DNA from: Alistipes sp.
GTDB taxonomy: Bacteria; Bacteroidota; Bacteroidia; Bacteroidales; Rikenellaceae
DNA length: 36,184 nucleotides
NCBI GenBank assembly: GCA_022511295.1
Contig: JAFLRT010000012.1
Coordinates: 1 to 36,184, forward strand
Direction of reading: 5' to 3'
A model generated the notes under the pieces. The model was not told the origin of the DNA and searched no databases. It saw only the letters and a list, made by a program, of their open reading frames with translations. Position 1 is the first letter of the stretch; every line of letters starts with the position of its first letter. Made by a program: the position numbers and the translations under genes. Below, one piece after another: positions 6,983-16,494 of this stretch.

Positions 6983-8982
6983 CAATTCTTGATTATGGTC
7001 TGAGTAGCCTTATATTTATCACCGCCGCAGCGATACTCAACCTCGACAGTGTAACGTCCCGAATTGAGACCGCTAACATCGAGCGCAGTCGCTTTGTCAT
7101 ACGAAGGAGTGAATACAGCGTCGAAGACAACAGCACCTACCGAGTTGCGCATCTTGACACTACCATTGCTCAGAGGCGATGAGAGAACCTGAGACGAGAA
7201 CCCTATATTGAGTCTGTCTGTGCATGGATTGGGATAGAACGACACGGCACCGGAGCCTGAAACCTTGTCGCCATCACCATCACCGCTGCCGCTGCCGCCG
7301 CCAGGCTTACCCTTGCTCAACGCGGCTGCCGCATCGACAAGACCGGCACCCATCTTACCATTATATTTCGACTCCTGCTGATAGGGCGCGATATTGCGTG
7401 CCGTAGAGAAGAGCAGTTCCTTGAGTCGGTCAGCCGTAAAGCCCTTGCCGCCACAGTGCGATACAATCAGAGCAGCCACGCCCGACACATGGGGGCAGGC
7501 CATAGATGTTCCCTGCAACCATCCGTAGCCGGTCGTTTCGTGTACGTAATCGACAGGGTCGCCACTCGAATCGTTCTGACCGTTGCGCAGCGTTGTGGGA
7601 AGCGTACTGAGGTTCCAGCCGGAGAAGTGGTAGAAGTAAATCATCTGATTCTCGGAAGAAGCATCCCAGCCGCCGCCGCCCGGGGCGCAAATATCTATCT
7701 CCTTATTATATGTCGAGTATCTCGCCATGCGGTAATTGCACGTCATTGCCGCTACGCTGACACATGGTGCATACGATGAGGGGTACTCCGTCTGCTCCAC
7801 ACCGTCATTGCCGGCAGCAAAGACAACGAGACCGCCCGCCATAGGGCTGTCCTCCGCCTGAGCGTTGCCGTCGGGCGTCATACCTGCATACTGAATAAAG
7901 TAGTCGATAGCATCTTTCACCAAAGGAACCGACCTCGCGAAAGATGCATCATCCTGGATACCGTTTGCGTACAGATAGCCCCAACTGTTCTGGCATATCA
8001 CGGCACCGTTGTCGGCAGCAAATCTTATGGCTGCCGCAACTCTTGCATCGGTAGAACTGGATTTACCCTGGTATATCTGGCAACACATGATTTTAACTCC
8101 GGAGTTAGCCTTGCCATCACCGCCTGCTATACCCGATATACCTATACCATTATTGCTTACGGCTGCAATCGTACCTGCTACGTGGGTACCATGCTCGCCC
8201 TTGGATATGGCTTTGGTACCTATATTCGATGCAGTGAAGTTACGACCGATATCGTACCACATATTGCCTGCCAGGTCGGGGTGCTGATAGTCTATACCCG
8301 TATCGACAACGGCGACAATGACATTGGGATTACCCTTGCACTGCTGCCATGCCCCGGCAACATTGATATCGGCGCCCTCAACAGCCTTGCCGCCCGCAGC
8401 CGAACCGTCATTGATAAGCATCCACTGCTCGGCGAGCAGAGGGTCATTGAGCGGGAGAGAACCTCCTGCACGCGTTGCAGCGGCACTCCTGGCACTAAGC
8501 GTCTGAAGTTCCGCTTCGGTTGCATAGCGCACCGTATAATCTCTGTCCACCATATAGGTCATACGGGCCGGCTCGATATACTGTACACCTTCCATACTCT
8601 TCAACTCGGCAGCGACAGCAGCATTATCCGCATCATCACCGATAACCATCATATACCATCTGTCAAGACCTGCCTTGCGCAGACGCTCCTCACAATGATT
8701 AGGTTCAAATACTCGTTCCAAAGACTGCACGTCGTACTGCGCACAGATGCCATCGAACGTCTCATTGCCCGTAAGCCACTCGCCACTGCGTGTGCGGGTG
8801 ATATTAAGGGCATCGGCCGTCTCACGGTCAAGTTTGACGTAAAGCGTATTTCCGACAACACCCGGTTCGCTCCACTCGTCTACCGCTCCGTTGCCAACAA
8901 GTCGTACCGGTTCTTCGGTCTCGACCGTACATGCCGCAGCAACGACAGCCACGACAGACAGAACAATTAACTTAAATTTCAT
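6982..8982 (-). CDS. Subtilisin-like serine protease (S8) with lipobox and T9SS type A sorting domain
   Basis: This 666-residue protein starts MKFKLIVLSVVAVVAAAC, a lipoprotein signal with probable lipidation at C18, followed by the acidic TVETEE. Residues about 40-150 resemble the fervidolysin-type propeptide (LYVKLDRETADAL, VQYIEPARMTY). The S8 catalytic domain has D227 (VAVVDTGIDYQHPDL), H264 (EHGTHVAGTIAAV), oxyanion N392 (FAAGNDG) and S493 (GTSMACPHVSGVAAL), so it should be active. A Gly/Ser/Asp linker (about 559-578) leads to a C-terminal domain, VSFYPNPCTDRLNIGF to TQTIIKN, which matches the type A sorting domain used by type IX secretion. A lipobox plus a T9SS domain in one protein is unusual. 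The PorV-like gene follows with a one-base overlap. Confidence 0.93.
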   Translation of the reverse strand: MKFKLIVLSVVAVVAAACTVETEEPVRLVGNGAVDEWSEPGVVGNTLYVKLDRETADALNITRTRSGEWLTGNETFDGICAQYDVQSLERVFEPNHCEERLRKAGLDRWYMMVIGDDADNAAVAAELKSMEGVQYIEPARMTYMVDRDYTVRYATEAELQTLSARSAAATRAGGSLPLNDPLLAEQWMLINDGSAAGGKAVEGADINVAGAWQQCKGNPNVIVAVVDTGIDYQHPDLAGNMWYDIGRNFTASNIGTKAISKGEHGTHVAGTIAAVSNNGIGISGIAGGDGKANSGVKIMCCQIYQGKSSSTDARVAAAIRFAADNGAVICQNSWGYLYANGIQDDASFARSVPLVKDAIDYFIQYAGMTPDGNAQAEDSPMAGGLVVFAAGNDGVEQTEYPSSYAPCVSVAAMTCNYRMARYSTYNKEIDICAPGGGGWDASSENQMIYFYHFSGWNLSTLPTTLRNGQNDSSGDPVDYVHETTGYGWLQGTSMACPHVSGVAALIVSHCGGKGFTADRLKELLFSTARNIAPYQQESKYNGKMGAGLVDAAAALSKGKPGGGSGSGDGDGDKVSGSGAVSFYPNPCTDRLNIGFSSQVLSSPLSNGSVKMRNSVGAVVFDAVFTPSYDKATALDVSGLNSGRYTVEVEYRCGGDKYKATQTIIKN

Positions 8983-9024
8983 ATTACAATACTTTTACGC
9001 TCCATGAACTATAAAATATCCGGT

Positions 9025-9032
9025 CAAAGATA
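9025..9032 (-). promoter_or_regulatory. -7 box of the subtilase/PorV-like operon
   Basis: The minus strand reads TATCTTTG (CAAAGATA on plus), a perfect TAnnTTTG box about 43 bases upstream of the subtilase start. No good TTTG is found 19-21 bases further upstream, so the call rests on the -7 box alone. Confidence 0.5.
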
Positions 9033-9074
9033 CAAAAACTTCGTGTATATATAACATATTTCATGAAAAAATAT

Positions 9075-9082
9075 TACCTTTA
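9075..9082 (+). promoter_or_regulatory. Probable -7 box of glyA
   Basis: TACCTTTA, one base from the TAnnTTTG consensus, lies 32 bases upstream of the glyA ATG in the AT-rich divergent gap with the subtilase gene. No clear -33 element is visible. Confidence 0.35.
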
Positions 9083-9114
9083 CAGAGTAAAAACCCACAT
9101 ATCAATATCAAACT

Positions 9115-10395
9115 ATGAATACCGACAACACCCTGTTTTCACTCATCAGCGAGGAACGAAATCGCCAGATGCGCGGCATAGAACTTATAGCCTCGGAGAA
9201 CTTCGTCAGCGACCAGGTTATGCAGGCTATGGGTTCAGTGCTTACGAACAAATATGCCGAAGGCTACCCGGGCGCACGCTACTACGGCGGCTGCGAAGTG
9301 GTAGACAAAGTCGAATCGCTGGCACGCGAACGCCTCTGCAAACTCTACGATGCAGAGTATGCAAACGTACAGCCACACTCGGGCGCGCAGGCCAATATGG
9401 CTGTTTTCTTTGCCGTAATGCAACCCGGCGACACCTTTATGGGTCTCGACCTTTCGCACGGAGGACACCTCTCGCACGGCTCGCCCGTAAATATGTCGGG
9501 CAAATACTTCAAGGCCGTCGGTTACAAACTCAACCCACAGACCGAAACCATAGACTACGACGAAATGGAGCGTCTCGCCATAGAACACCGTCCGAAACTC
9601 ATCGTGGGCGGAGCATCGGCATACTCACGTGAATGGGATTACGCCCGTATGCGTGCAATAGCAGACAAAGCAGGCGCCATCTTTATGGTGGATATGGCCC
9701 ACACCGCAGGTCTTATCGCGGCAGGACTGCTCGACAATCCGGTTAAATATGCACATATAGTTACATCGACGACGCACAAGACGCTTCGCGGTCCGCGTGG
9801 CGGCATAATACTTATGGGCAAGGATTTTGAGAACCCGTGGGGACTGACAACGCCCAAAGGCGCTGTAAAGATGATGTCGCAGATTCTGGACTCGGCCGTA
9901 TTCCCAGGTATTCAGGGCGGCCCGCTGGAACACGTCATAGCCGCCAAAGCCGTAGCATTCGGCGAGGCTCTCGACCCGAGTTACAGAGAGTATCAGTTGC
10001 AGGTGCGTAAAAATGCCGATGCAATGGCGGAGGCGCTGTCGCGCAGAGGATACAAGATTGTTTCGGGCGGCACTTCGAACCATCTTATCCTTGTAGACCT
10101 GCGAACAAAGTTCCCCGAACTGACAGGCAAGGTTGCCGAGAAGGCATTGGTGGCTGCAGATATAACGACCAACAAAAATATGGTGCCATTCGACAGCCGC
10201 TCGCCATTCCAGACCTCGGGTCTGCGGTTCGGCACGCCTGCCATAACCACACGCGGCGTAAAAGAGGACAAGATGGATGCCATTGTCGAACTTATCGACC
10301 GTGTGCTGCACGCACCCGAAGACGAGACCGTTATCGCGGCCGTGCGCAGCGAAGTAAATGCCATGATGTCGGAGTATCCGCTCTTTGCGTGGTAG
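9115..10395 (+). CDS. glyA: Serine hydroxymethyltransferase
   Basis: The 426-residue product is a full-length GlyA, a cytosolic PLP enzyme interconverting serine and glycine while charging tetrahydrofolate with a one-carbon unit. Visible motifs are [11 protein letters not shown] near the N-terminus, [17 protein letters not shown] (substrate loop), [26 protein letters not shown] (PLP-contacting aspartate and histidine) and the lysine loop [15 protein letters not shown], where the lysine forms the Schiff base. The C-terminal part has the expected [15 protein letters not shown]. Nothing is missing. It is followed four bases after its stop by a DUF2461 gene and is transcribed away from the subtilase. 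Confidence 0.98.
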   Translation: MNTDNTLFSLISEERNRQMRGIELIASENFVSDQVMQAMGSVLTNKYAEGYPGARYYGGCEVVDKVESLARERLCKLYDAEYANVQPHSGAQANMAVFFAVMQPGDTFMGLDLSHGGHLSHGSPVNMSGKYFKAVGYKLNPQTETIDYDEMERLAIEHRPKLIVGGASAYSREWDYARMRAIADKAGAIFMVDMAHTAGLIAAGLLDNPVKYAHIVTSTTHKTLRGPRGGIILMGKDFENPWGLTTPKGAVKMMSQILDSAVFPGIQGGPLEHVIAAKAVAFGEALDPSYREYQLQVRKNADAMAEALSRRGYKIVSGGTSNHLILVDLRTKFPELTGKVAEKALVAADITTNKNMVPFDSRSPFQTSGLRFGTPAITTRGVKEDKMDAIVELIDRVLHAPEDETVIAAVRSEVNAMMSEYPLFAW

Positions 10396-10399
10396 CGAT

Positions 10400-11080
10400 A
10401 TGAAACGTATCATAGAGTTCCTGACGCTGCTTGAGGCCAACAACAACCGCGAGTGGTTCAATGACAACAAAAACCTCTATCTTGAGGCCAAAGAGGTATT
10501 CACAGGCTATATGGAGGGGCTTATCGAAGGTATCTCGCGCTTCGATGACTCGGTATGCGGTCTGAAGGCCAAAGATTGCATCTACCGCATACATCGCGAC
10601 ACCCGTTTCTCGAACGACAAGACGCCTTACAAGACCCATTTCGGAGGATTCATCGTCGCACGCGGCAAGCAGTCCGGTTTAGCCGGATATTACGTTCACA
10701 TCGAGCCGACGGAGAACGGTATGCTGGGGTGCAGTATGTTAGCCTCGGGGCTGATTATGCCGCAGCCTGCCGAACTGCGCAGCATACGCGAGGAGATACT
10801 CGACTACGGCGATGAGATAATGGATATCGTGGATAAATCGGACGGATTCAAATTCAGTCTCGGCAACTCGCTTAAGCGCACGCCGGCCGGATTTCCGAGA
10901 GATACGAAGGTCGATTTTCTGTTGCGTCTGCGCGACCATTTTATCGACAAACGGCTCTCAAACCGCGATATACTCGGCAAGAACTTCCTGCAAAAGAGCA
11001 TTGAAGCCTTTCGCACCACAAAGCCATATATCGACCATCTGAACCGAGCCGTGCTGTATGCGCGCGAGGAGATGAGGTGA
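10400..11080 (+). CDS. DUF2461 family protein (TIGR02453)
   Basis: The 226-residue protein belongs to the DUF2461/TIGR02453 family, whose biochemical role is not established. Diagnostic segments are FLTLLEANNNREWFNDNK at the N-terminus and YRIHRDTRFSNDKTPYKTHFG in the middle, the conserved RDTRFS.DKTPYK motif, followed by GYYVHIEP. No signal peptide or membrane segment is seen, so it is probably cytosolic. The ATG at 10400 is four bases past the glyA stop and was preferred to an in-frame TTG at 10385, which would overlap glyA. Co-transcription with glyA is likely but does not by itself give a function. Confidence 0.88.
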   Translation: MKRIIEFLTLLEANNNREWFNDNKNLYLEAKEVFTGYMEGLIEGISRFDDSVCGLKAKDCIYRIHRDTRFSNDKTPYKTHFGGFIVARGKQSGLAGYYVHIEPTENGMLGCSMLASGLIMPQPAELRSIREEILDYGDEIMDIVDKSDGFKFSLGNSLKRTPAGFPRDTKVDFLLRLRDHFIDKRLSNRDILGKNFLQKSIEAFRTTKPYIDHLNRAVLYAREEMR

Positions 11081-11101
11081 TGAGGTGATAAGGTAACGGC
11101 A

Positions 11102-11173
11102 GCAGGAAAGCAAACGAAATGCGACCGTCCGAAAGGATGGTCGCGTTGCGTTTACAGTTATCTGCTTTCCTGC
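11102..11173. terminator. Long two-tier inverted repeat, bidirectional terminator overlapping the phosphatase 3' end
   Basis: The inner arms are 11112-11130 and 11135-11153, closed by a GAAA tetraloop (11131-11134). The core GCGACCGTCC pairs with GGATGGTCGC, and the stem continues through AAACG/CGTTT with a single A-G mismatch. An outer perfect pair of 11 bases (GCAGGAAAGCA at 11102-11112, TGCTTTCCTGC at 11163-11173) shares base 11112 with the inner arm and includes the last codons of the phosphatase gene. The genes on each side converge. Confidence 0.8.
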
Positions 11174-11640
11174 TTCAATGTCTCGAGCAAACCGGCACAG
11201 CCGTCTTCAAGCATATCAAGCACCAGTTCGAAGCCATCGACACCCTCGTAATAGGGGTCGGGAACGTAACTATAGTCGGCAAAGCGCTCCGAGAAGAAGT
11301 CCCGCATACGGAAAATACGTTCCGAGTGCTTGCGCGAGGGAGAGATGCGGTGAGCAGCCTCATAGTTCATATCGTCCATAACTATTATCATATCGAACTC
11401 ATCGAAGTCCTCCTCCCGAAGCAGGCGCGCACGATGCGTCAGGTTATAGCCCCGACGTGCGGCCGCATTGCGCATACGCGCATCGGGAAGGTCTCCTCTA
11501 TGCCCTCCGTATGTACCGGCAGAGTCAATCTCTATGATATCACGCAGACCCTCACGCTCGACAAGGCTGCGCATAACGCCTTCGGCGGCCGGCGAGCGGC
11601 ATATATTTCCGAGGCACAGGAAAAGTATCTTATGTTTCAT
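11158..11640 (-). CDS. Low-molecular-weight protein-tyrosine phosphatase
   Basis: A 160-residue cytosolic phosphatase with the P-loop CLGNICRS (C9 to R15, the CX5R motif) at the N-terminus and DPYYEG near the C-terminus, which carries the general-acid aspartate. Length and layout match the LMW-PTP family, which removes phosphate from tyrosine and, in some bacteria, from arginine. Bacterial relatives often act on exopolysaccharide tyrosine kinases, but no kinase is in this window, so the target is unknown. It starts 17 bases downstream of uvrA on the same strand and is probably co-transcribed with it. Its last codons form one arm of the terminator hairpin. Confidence 0.94.
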   Translation of the reverse strand: MKHKILFLCLGNICRSPAAEGVMRSLVEREGLRDIIEIDSAGTYGGHRGDLPDARMRNAAARRGYNLTHRARLLREEDFDEFDMIIVMDDMNYEAAHRISPSRKHSERIFRMRDFFSERFADYSYVPDPYYEGVDGFELVLDMLEDGCAGLLETLKQESR

Positions 11641-11657
11641 ATTCCGGTCGTTAATTG

Positions 11658-14522
11658 TTAATTGTCAGACAACTCATCGCTCTTCATATTATCGCGGACG
11701 AGCAACGGTTTGAGAAACTGTCCCGTATAACTCTGCCCGCACGCTGCAACCTCGGCAGGAGTTCCCGAAGCGACGATATATCCACCCTCCTCGCCTCCTT
11801 CGGGACCCATATCTATAATATGGTCGGCGACCTTTATCACATCCATATTGTGTTCGATGACAATAGCCGTATTCCCCCGGTCCACAAGTTTGGCAAGCAC
11901 ATCAAGCAGTTGGCGTATATCTTCGAAATGAAGTCCCGTAGTAGGCTCGTCCAAAATATATAGTGTCCGTCCCGTATCGCGTTTTGACAGTTCCGTCGAT
12001 AGTTTTATGCGCTGGCTCTCACCGCCCGAGAGCGTCGTACACGGCTGACCCAGCGTAAGATACCCCAGACCAACATCCTGTATCGCCTTGAGTTTCTGGT
12101 GTATATGCGGTATGTTAGCGAAAAACTCGACAGCCATATTCACCGTCATATTCAGCACCTCATCTATATTCTTGCCCTTATATTTCACCTCGAGTGTTTC
12201 GCGGTTGTAACGGTGTCCGCCGCAACTCTTGCACTTGACATAGACATCGGGCAGGAAGTTCATCTCTATCGTCTGCACTCCGGCACCGCGACACTCCTCG
12301 CAGCGGCCTCCCTTGACATTAAATGAGAAGCGTCCGGCCTTGAAACCGCGCACCTGCGCATCTAGGGTCGATTCGAATAGTTTGCGGATATCGGAGAACA
12401 CATTGGAATAGGTAGCAGGATTGCTGCGCGGAGAGCGACCTATGGGCGACTGGTCTACAACCACGAGTTTATCCACATTCTCCAGCCCTTCAACTGAGTC
12501 ATACTCCAACGGACGGTCTAATGAGCGGTACAACAGCCTGCTCAATACAGGGCGCAGCGTCGCATTCACAAGCGTAGACTTGCCCGAGCCGCTGACGCCC
12601 GTTACGCATATCAGTTTTCCGAGCGGGAACTCTGCCGTAACACCCTTCAGGTTATTGCCCCGCGCACCGCGCAACACGATACTCTTGCCGTTACCCTCAC
12701 GGAGTTGCGAAGGTATCTCTATGCGACGACGGCCAGTGAGATAGTCTGCCGTTATGGATTCCGAGCGGAGAATATCGGCAAACGTCCCTGCCGCAACGAT
12801 ACTACCGCCCCTGCGGCCGGCAAGCGGTCCTACATCTATGATATAATCCGCAGCACGCATCATATCCTCGTCATGCTCGACCACAATAACCGAGTTGCCG
12901 GCATCACGCAGGTTGTGCAGGCTGCCTATCAGTCTGCGATTGTCGCGCTGGTGCAGTCCTATGCTCGGTTCATCAAGTATATACAGCACATTGACCAATT
13001 TTGAGCCTATCTGCGTTGCAAGGCGTATGCGCTGCGCCTCACCTCCTGACAGCGTGCGCGAGGCACGAGACAGGGAGAGGTACCCCAAACCAACGTCCAC
13101 AAGAAAGCGCAGACGTTCGCGTATCTCCTTGATTATATCACGGGCTATGCGACGCTCCTTGACAGACATCGACTCTTCGATATGCTCCATCCACTCTGCA
13201 AAGCGAGTTATAGACATCGACGAGACGTCGGCTATGTTCATACCTCCTATCTTGAACTGCAAGGCCTCGCTTTTAAGTCTTGACCCGCCACAAACCGAAC
13301 AGGTTTTATATATGAGGAACTGGTCGCGCCACTTCTCGCCGCGACGCGAGTTCTCATCATCGGTATGGTAGAGGTATTCGGCGATACCCTCCCACGTTAC
13401 CAAATGCCTGCCGCCGCCGGAATACGAGTACTGCGACGTATCGACGGTTACAGGGTCGCTGTCGCCATACAGCACGGCATTGAGGCCCGTTTCGGATATA
13501 CCGGCGACAGGGTCGTCCAACGTGAAGTCGTAGCGGTGTCCCAACATATCCAAAATGGCGAACAGTTGATTGTTGCGATATGGACCGAGAGGTTCCACCG
13601 CACCCTCACGTATGGACAGGCGCGGGTCGGGTATGAGTTTGCGGATATCGAACACCGCTTCCTCACCCAGTCCGTTGCAGTGCGGGCAGGCGCCCTTGGG
13701 AGAGTTGAACGAGAAGGTATGCGGTGCAGGTTCCTCGAAGGCTATGCCTGTCGTAGGACACATCAGATGCCGTGAGTAGTAACGCAGATTGCCTGAATCA
13801 TAGTCAAAGAGAGCCATCGTACCCTTTCCCTGGCGCATAGTCTCTCGCAGCGATGTCATAATACGCTCGCGCATATCCGAGGCCACACGCAGACGGTCTA
13901 TAACCAAATCTATCGTATGCACCTTATAACGGTCAAGCCTCTCTCCGGAGGTAAATTCGCGAATCTCGCCGTCGATACGGGCATGGATATACCCCTTCTT
14001 GGCCAGCGACTCGAAGAGTTCGCGGTAGTGTCCCTTGCGTCCCTTGACTATCGGTGCAAGCAGAGCGACCTTGCGCCCTTCGTAGTCGCGCAGGATAAGG
14101 TCGCATATCTGGTCATCGGTATAATGAACCATCTCCTCGCCCGTAATCGGAGAGTAGGCCCTCGAGGCACGCGCATAGAGCAGACGCAGGAAGTCATTTA
14201 TCTCGGTAACCGTCCCCACCGTAGAGCGCGGATTACGATTGGTGGTCTTCTGCTCTATAGCCACTACGGGACTCAAACCGGTAATCTTGTCGACGTCGGG
14301 ACGCTCCATAGTGCCGACAAACTGACGCGCATAGGCCGACAATGTCTCCATATACCGTCGCTGACCCTCGGCGTAGATGGTATCGAACGCCAGCGACGAC
14401 TTGCCAGAGCCGGACAAACCGGTAATAACCACGAGTTTATCTCGCGGTATGGTCAGGTCTACATTCTTGAGGTTGTGGACACGTGCGCCAAGTATCTCGA
14501 TGGAATCATTATCCTTTGTCAT
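11658..14522 (-). CDS. uvrA: Excinuclease ABC subunit A
   Basis: This 954-residue protein is the damage-recognition ATPase of nucleotide excision repair. It has two ABC modules: Walker A GLSGSGKS (residues 35-42) and GVSGSGKST in the second half, with signatures [17 protein letters not shown] and [16 protein letters not shown] and Walker B segments [15 protein letters not shown] and [15 protein letters not shown]. Zinc-binding pairs are visible in [26 protein letters not shown] and [10 protein letters not shown]. The segment [19 protein letters not shown] is characteristic of UvrA. UvrB and UvrC are not in the window. A perfect -7 box lies about 46 bases upstream of the start. Length is normal for UvrA. 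Confidence 0.98.
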   Translation of the reverse strand: MTKDNDSIEILGARVHNLKNVDLTIPRDKLVVITGLSGSGKSSLAFDTIYAEGQRRYMETLSAYARQFVGTMERPDVDKITGLSPVVAIEQKTTNRNPRSTVGTVTEINDFLRLLYARASRAYSPITGEEMVHYTDDQICDLILRDYEGRKVALLAPIVKGRKGHYRELFESLAKKGYIHARIDGEIREFTSGERLDRYKVHTIDLVIDRLRVASDMRERIMTSLRETMRQGKGTMALFDYDSGNLRYYSRHLMCPTTGIAFEEPAPHTFSFNSPKGACPHCNGLGEEAVFDIRKLIPDPRLSIREGAVEPLGPYRNNQLFAILDMLGHRYDFTLDDPVAGISETGLNAVLYGDSDPVTVDTSQYSYSGGGRHLVTWEGIAEYLYHTDDENSRRGEKWRDQFLIYKTCSVCGGSRLKSEALQFKIGGMNIADVSSMSITRFAEWMEHIEESMSVKERRIARDIIKEIRERLRFLVDVGLGYLSLSRASRTLSGGEAQRIRLATQIGSKLVNVLYILDEPSIGLHQRDNRRLIGSLHNLRDAGNSVIVVEHDEDMMRAADYIIDVGPLAGRRGGSIVAAGTFADILRSESITADYLTGRRRIEIPSQLREGNGKSIVLRGARGNNLKGVTAEFPLGKLICVTGVSGSGKSTLVNATLRPVLSRLLYRSLDRPLEYDSVEGLENVDKLVVVDQSPIGRSPRSNPATYSNVFSDIRKLFESTLDAQVRGFKAGRFSFNVKGGRCEECRGAGVQTIEMNFLPDVYVKCKSCGGHRYNRETLEVKYKGKNIDEVLNMTVNMAVEFFANIPHIHQKLKAIQDVGLGYLTLGQPCTTLSGGESQRIKLSTELSKRDTGRTLYILDEPTTGLHFEDIRQLLDVLAKLVDRGNTAIVIEHNMDVIKVADHIIDMGPEGGEEGGYIVASGTPAEVAACGQSYTGQFLKPLLVRDNMKSDELSDN

Positions 14523-14567
14523 CGTACTGCTACCCTATCTTCCGAACATTGCATTGAAAATATCATG

Positions 14568-14598
14568 CAAAGATAATAAACCGGCAAGGTTTGCGAAA
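14568..14598 (-). promoter_or_regulatory. Probable promoter of uvrA
   Basis: The minus strand has TATCTTTG (14575-14568), a perfect -7 box, with TTTC (14598-14595) exactly 19 bases upstream, one change from the TTTG -33 element. The predicted start near 14561 gives a leader of about 40 bases. A second minus-strand TATATTTG lies at 14718-14711. The 257-base gap between uvrA and the CvfB-like gene holds these divergent promoters and no convincing gene. Confidence 0.55.
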
Positions 14599-14750
14599 CA
14601 ATTCATCACAATAATCGTCTTAAAAACCTTCACAATGCCGCCGTCGTGAAGATGCCTGCGGTTGTCGAAAATCACATAGATGATAATCAGAAACAACACT
14701 ATAGTGATAACAAATATATGCAAAAATTTAAGAATCTACGAATAGTTTTG

Positions 14751-14758
14751 TATTTTTG
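14751..14758 (+). promoter_or_regulatory. Probable -7 box of the CvfB-like gene
   Basis: TATTTTTG followed by CGGC fits the TAnnTTTG consensus and lies 21 bases before the ATG at 14780, implying a very short leader. No good -33 match is visible. Confidence 0.45.
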
Positions 14759-14779
14759 CGGCGAGGAACAACTACAACC

Positions 14780-15619
14780 ATGCGGACAGGAGAGATTCAA
14801 ACCCTAAAAATCAGTCGCATATCCGATTTCGGTCTTTACCTGTCGGACGACGAGGGCAACGAGGTATTGTTGCCGAACCGTTACGTATCGCTGTCGGATG
14901 CCGTTGGCGACGAGAAGAGCGTATTCATTTACCATGACTCCGAAGACCGTTTGGTGGCAACCACCGAGACGCCTCTCGTACAGGCCGGACAAGTCGCAAG
15001 TCTGAAGGTCGTAGACAAGACCATTCACGGTGCATTTTTGGACTGGGGGATGAGCGGCAAAGACCTCTTTCTGCCGAATCGCAACCAGATGGGAGGCGTA
15101 CTCACGGGACGCAACTGCACAGTATATGTATATATAGACAGCAAAACAGGCAGATGCGTGGCCACAATGAAGTTCAAGGCCTTTGTGAACAACGATATTC
15201 TGTCGGTAAAGAACGGAGAGGAGGTCGGTATACTTATCGTTGCCGAGAGCGAGATAGGTTACAAGGTCGTCATAAACAACCGGCATTGGGGCATGCTCTA
15301 CAAAAACCAGTTGTTCCGTCCGGTAGCCATCGGTGAGCGTATGAACGCATACATACGCAAAATTACCGATGACAACCGCATAGATGTCAGCCTTCAGCAG
15401 GAGGGATATGCTGAGGTGCTGCATTCGGCAGAAATTTTGCGCAAACTGCTTACCGACAACGGCGGCTCGCTGCCCGTCGGCGACAACAGCTCGCCCGAAG
15501 CCGTGCGCGAAGCCACTCAAATGAGCAAAAAGGTCTTCAAGCGCGCCCTGGGTATGCTGCTCAAGCGCGGCGAAGTGGAGGCAACCGACAACAGCATAAC
15601 ATTAAAGAGTACAAAATGA
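14780..15619 (+). CDS. CvfB-like S1 RNA-binding protein
   Basis: The 279-residue product starts MRTGEIQTLKISRISDFGLYL, an S1-type OB-fold strand pattern (GEIQ.L.I.R..DFGLYL), followed by further S1-like units around VASLKVVDKTIHGAFLDWG (with KDLFLP) and VGILIVAESEIGYKVVINNRHWGML. The C-terminal 65 residues (SKKVFKRALGMLLKRGEVEATDNSITLK) form a winged-helix module. This S1-S1-wHTH order is that of CvfB/YitL proteins, which bind RNA and influence virulence-factor expression in staphylococci; the molecular role is otherwise poorly known. I chose the ATG at 14780 over an in-frame TTG at 14756 because the TTG lies within the promoter box. It overlaps the downstream methyltransferase by an ATGA. 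Confidence 0.85.
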   Translation: MRTGEIQTLKISRISDFGLYLSDDEGNEVLLPNRYVSLSDAVGDEKSVFIYHDSEDRLVATTETPLVQAGQVASLKVVDKTIHGAFLDWGMSGKDLFLPNRNQMGGVLTGRNCTVYVYIDSKTGRCVATMKFKAFVNNDILSVKNGEEVGILIVAESEIGYKVVINNRHWGMLYKNQLFRPVAIGERMNAYIRKITDDNRIDVSLQQEGYAEVLHSAEILRKLLTDNGGSLPVGDNSSPEAVREATQMSKKVFKRALGMLLKRGEVEATDNSITLKSTK

Positions 15620-16383
15620 GCAAGGGTATAGCAACTGCCGAGCGCGTATCGCTCAGTGCATCGGACAACTTTGTCTACCAGCGCTCACTGCTCGCCTATC
15701 ACAAAGCGGCGGAGATTGTTTCAGGCGATGTGCTTGAGATAGGAACCGGCACGGGCTACGGCGTAAGCATTATCGCGCCCAAGGCTATGCGGTTTATAAC
15801 CATTGATAAAAAACTCCCCGCAGCACACGATTGCGGCGACGGAAATGTGGAGTATTACGAAGCTACGGTACCTCCGATACCTGCCGACAACAACTCTTTC
15901 GACTATGTAGTATGCTTTCAGGTTATAGAGCATATAAAGAAGGATTTGGAGTTTGTACGCGAAGTACATCGCGTACTCAAGCCCAGAGGAAAGTTTATTG
16001 TAACGACGCCCAACGTGCTTATGTCCCTTACGCGCAACCCCTATCATGTACGCGAGTACCTTGCCGATGAGTTGAAGAACATTCTCGAATGTGAGTTCTC
16101 GCAGGTGGAAGCTCTCGGCGTATCGGGAAACGAGAGGGTGATGAAGTATTACAACAAAAACAGGCGCAGCGTAAAACTTATAACAAGTGTAGATTTCTTC
16201 GACCTTCAGCACCGTCTGCCCCGTCAGATGCTGCAACTGCCATACGATGTGCTTAACCGCTTCAACCGCTGGAGGCTGCTGCGCAAAAACCGCAAGCTGA
16301 CAACATCCATAACTATGGACGACTACTCGATAGGGCCGGTCAGCGATGAGTGCTTCGATTTGTTCTTTGTAGCAACGAAATAG
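15616..16383 (+). CDS. Class I SAM-dependent methyltransferase
   Basis: A 255-residue protein with a Rossmann methyltransferase core: motif I VLEIGTGTGYGVSII (about residues 39-53), an acidic end of strand 2 at FITIDKK, and motif IV-V FDYVVCFQVIEHIKKDLEF, followed by VHRVLKPRGKFIVTTPN. This is the Methyltransf_11 layout, with small-molecule or lipid substrates more common than nucleic acids. The C-terminal 80 residues are basic (RRSVKLITSVDFFDLQHRLPRQML) and may interact with membrane or RNA. The start overlaps the CvfB-like stop (ATGA), so the two are coupled; whether the methyltransferase works on RNA because of that neighbour is unknown. The substrate cannot be assigned. Confidence 0.85.
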   Translation: MSKGIATAERVSLSASDNFVYQRSLLAYHKAAEIVSGDVLEIGTGTGYGVSIIAPKAMRFITIDKKLPAAHDCGDGNVEYYEATVPPIPADNNSFDYVVCFQVIEHIKKDLEFVREVHRVLKPRGKFIVTTPNVLMSLTRNPYHVREYLADELKNILECEFSQVEALGVSGNERVMKYYNKNRRSVKLITSVDFFDLQHRLPRQMLQLPYDVLNRFNRWRLLRKNRKLTTSITMDDYSIGPVSDECFDLFFVATK

Positions 16384-16437
16384 TTATTCCGCCATATCAT
16401 AATTTGCATTCTGTAAATAACGGCAATTACCCCAAAA

Positions 16438-16469
16438 CAAAACCCCGTCTTTTGCAAGGCGGGGTTTTG
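16438..16469. terminator. Bidirectional terminator hairpin, methyltransferase / nqrF
   Basis: CAAAACCCCG (16438-16447) pairs perfectly with CGGGGTTTTG (16460-16469) and the stem can extend three more pairs inward. It sits between convergent genes. The A-rich and T-rich arms give a T-run on both strands, typical of a bidirectional terminator. Confidence 0.88.
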
Positions 16470-16494
16470 CATTCTGCATAGATTGTCGGAGCTG

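Noticed and set aside
14535..14723. 62-residue minus-strand frame with two hydrophobic stretches upstream of uvrA (HIFVITIVLFLIII near the start)
   Set aside because: It has only a TTG start, contains the predicted uvrA promoter in its second half and a further promoter-like TATATTTG at its start. The AT-rich base composition alone explains the hydrophobic residues.
16403..16476. Repeated TTTGCATTCTG at 16403-16413 and 16466-16476
   Set aside because: Two 11-base copies flanking a terminator are short and AT-rich; chance or terminator-related duplication cannot be excluded, and nothing else supports a mobile element.
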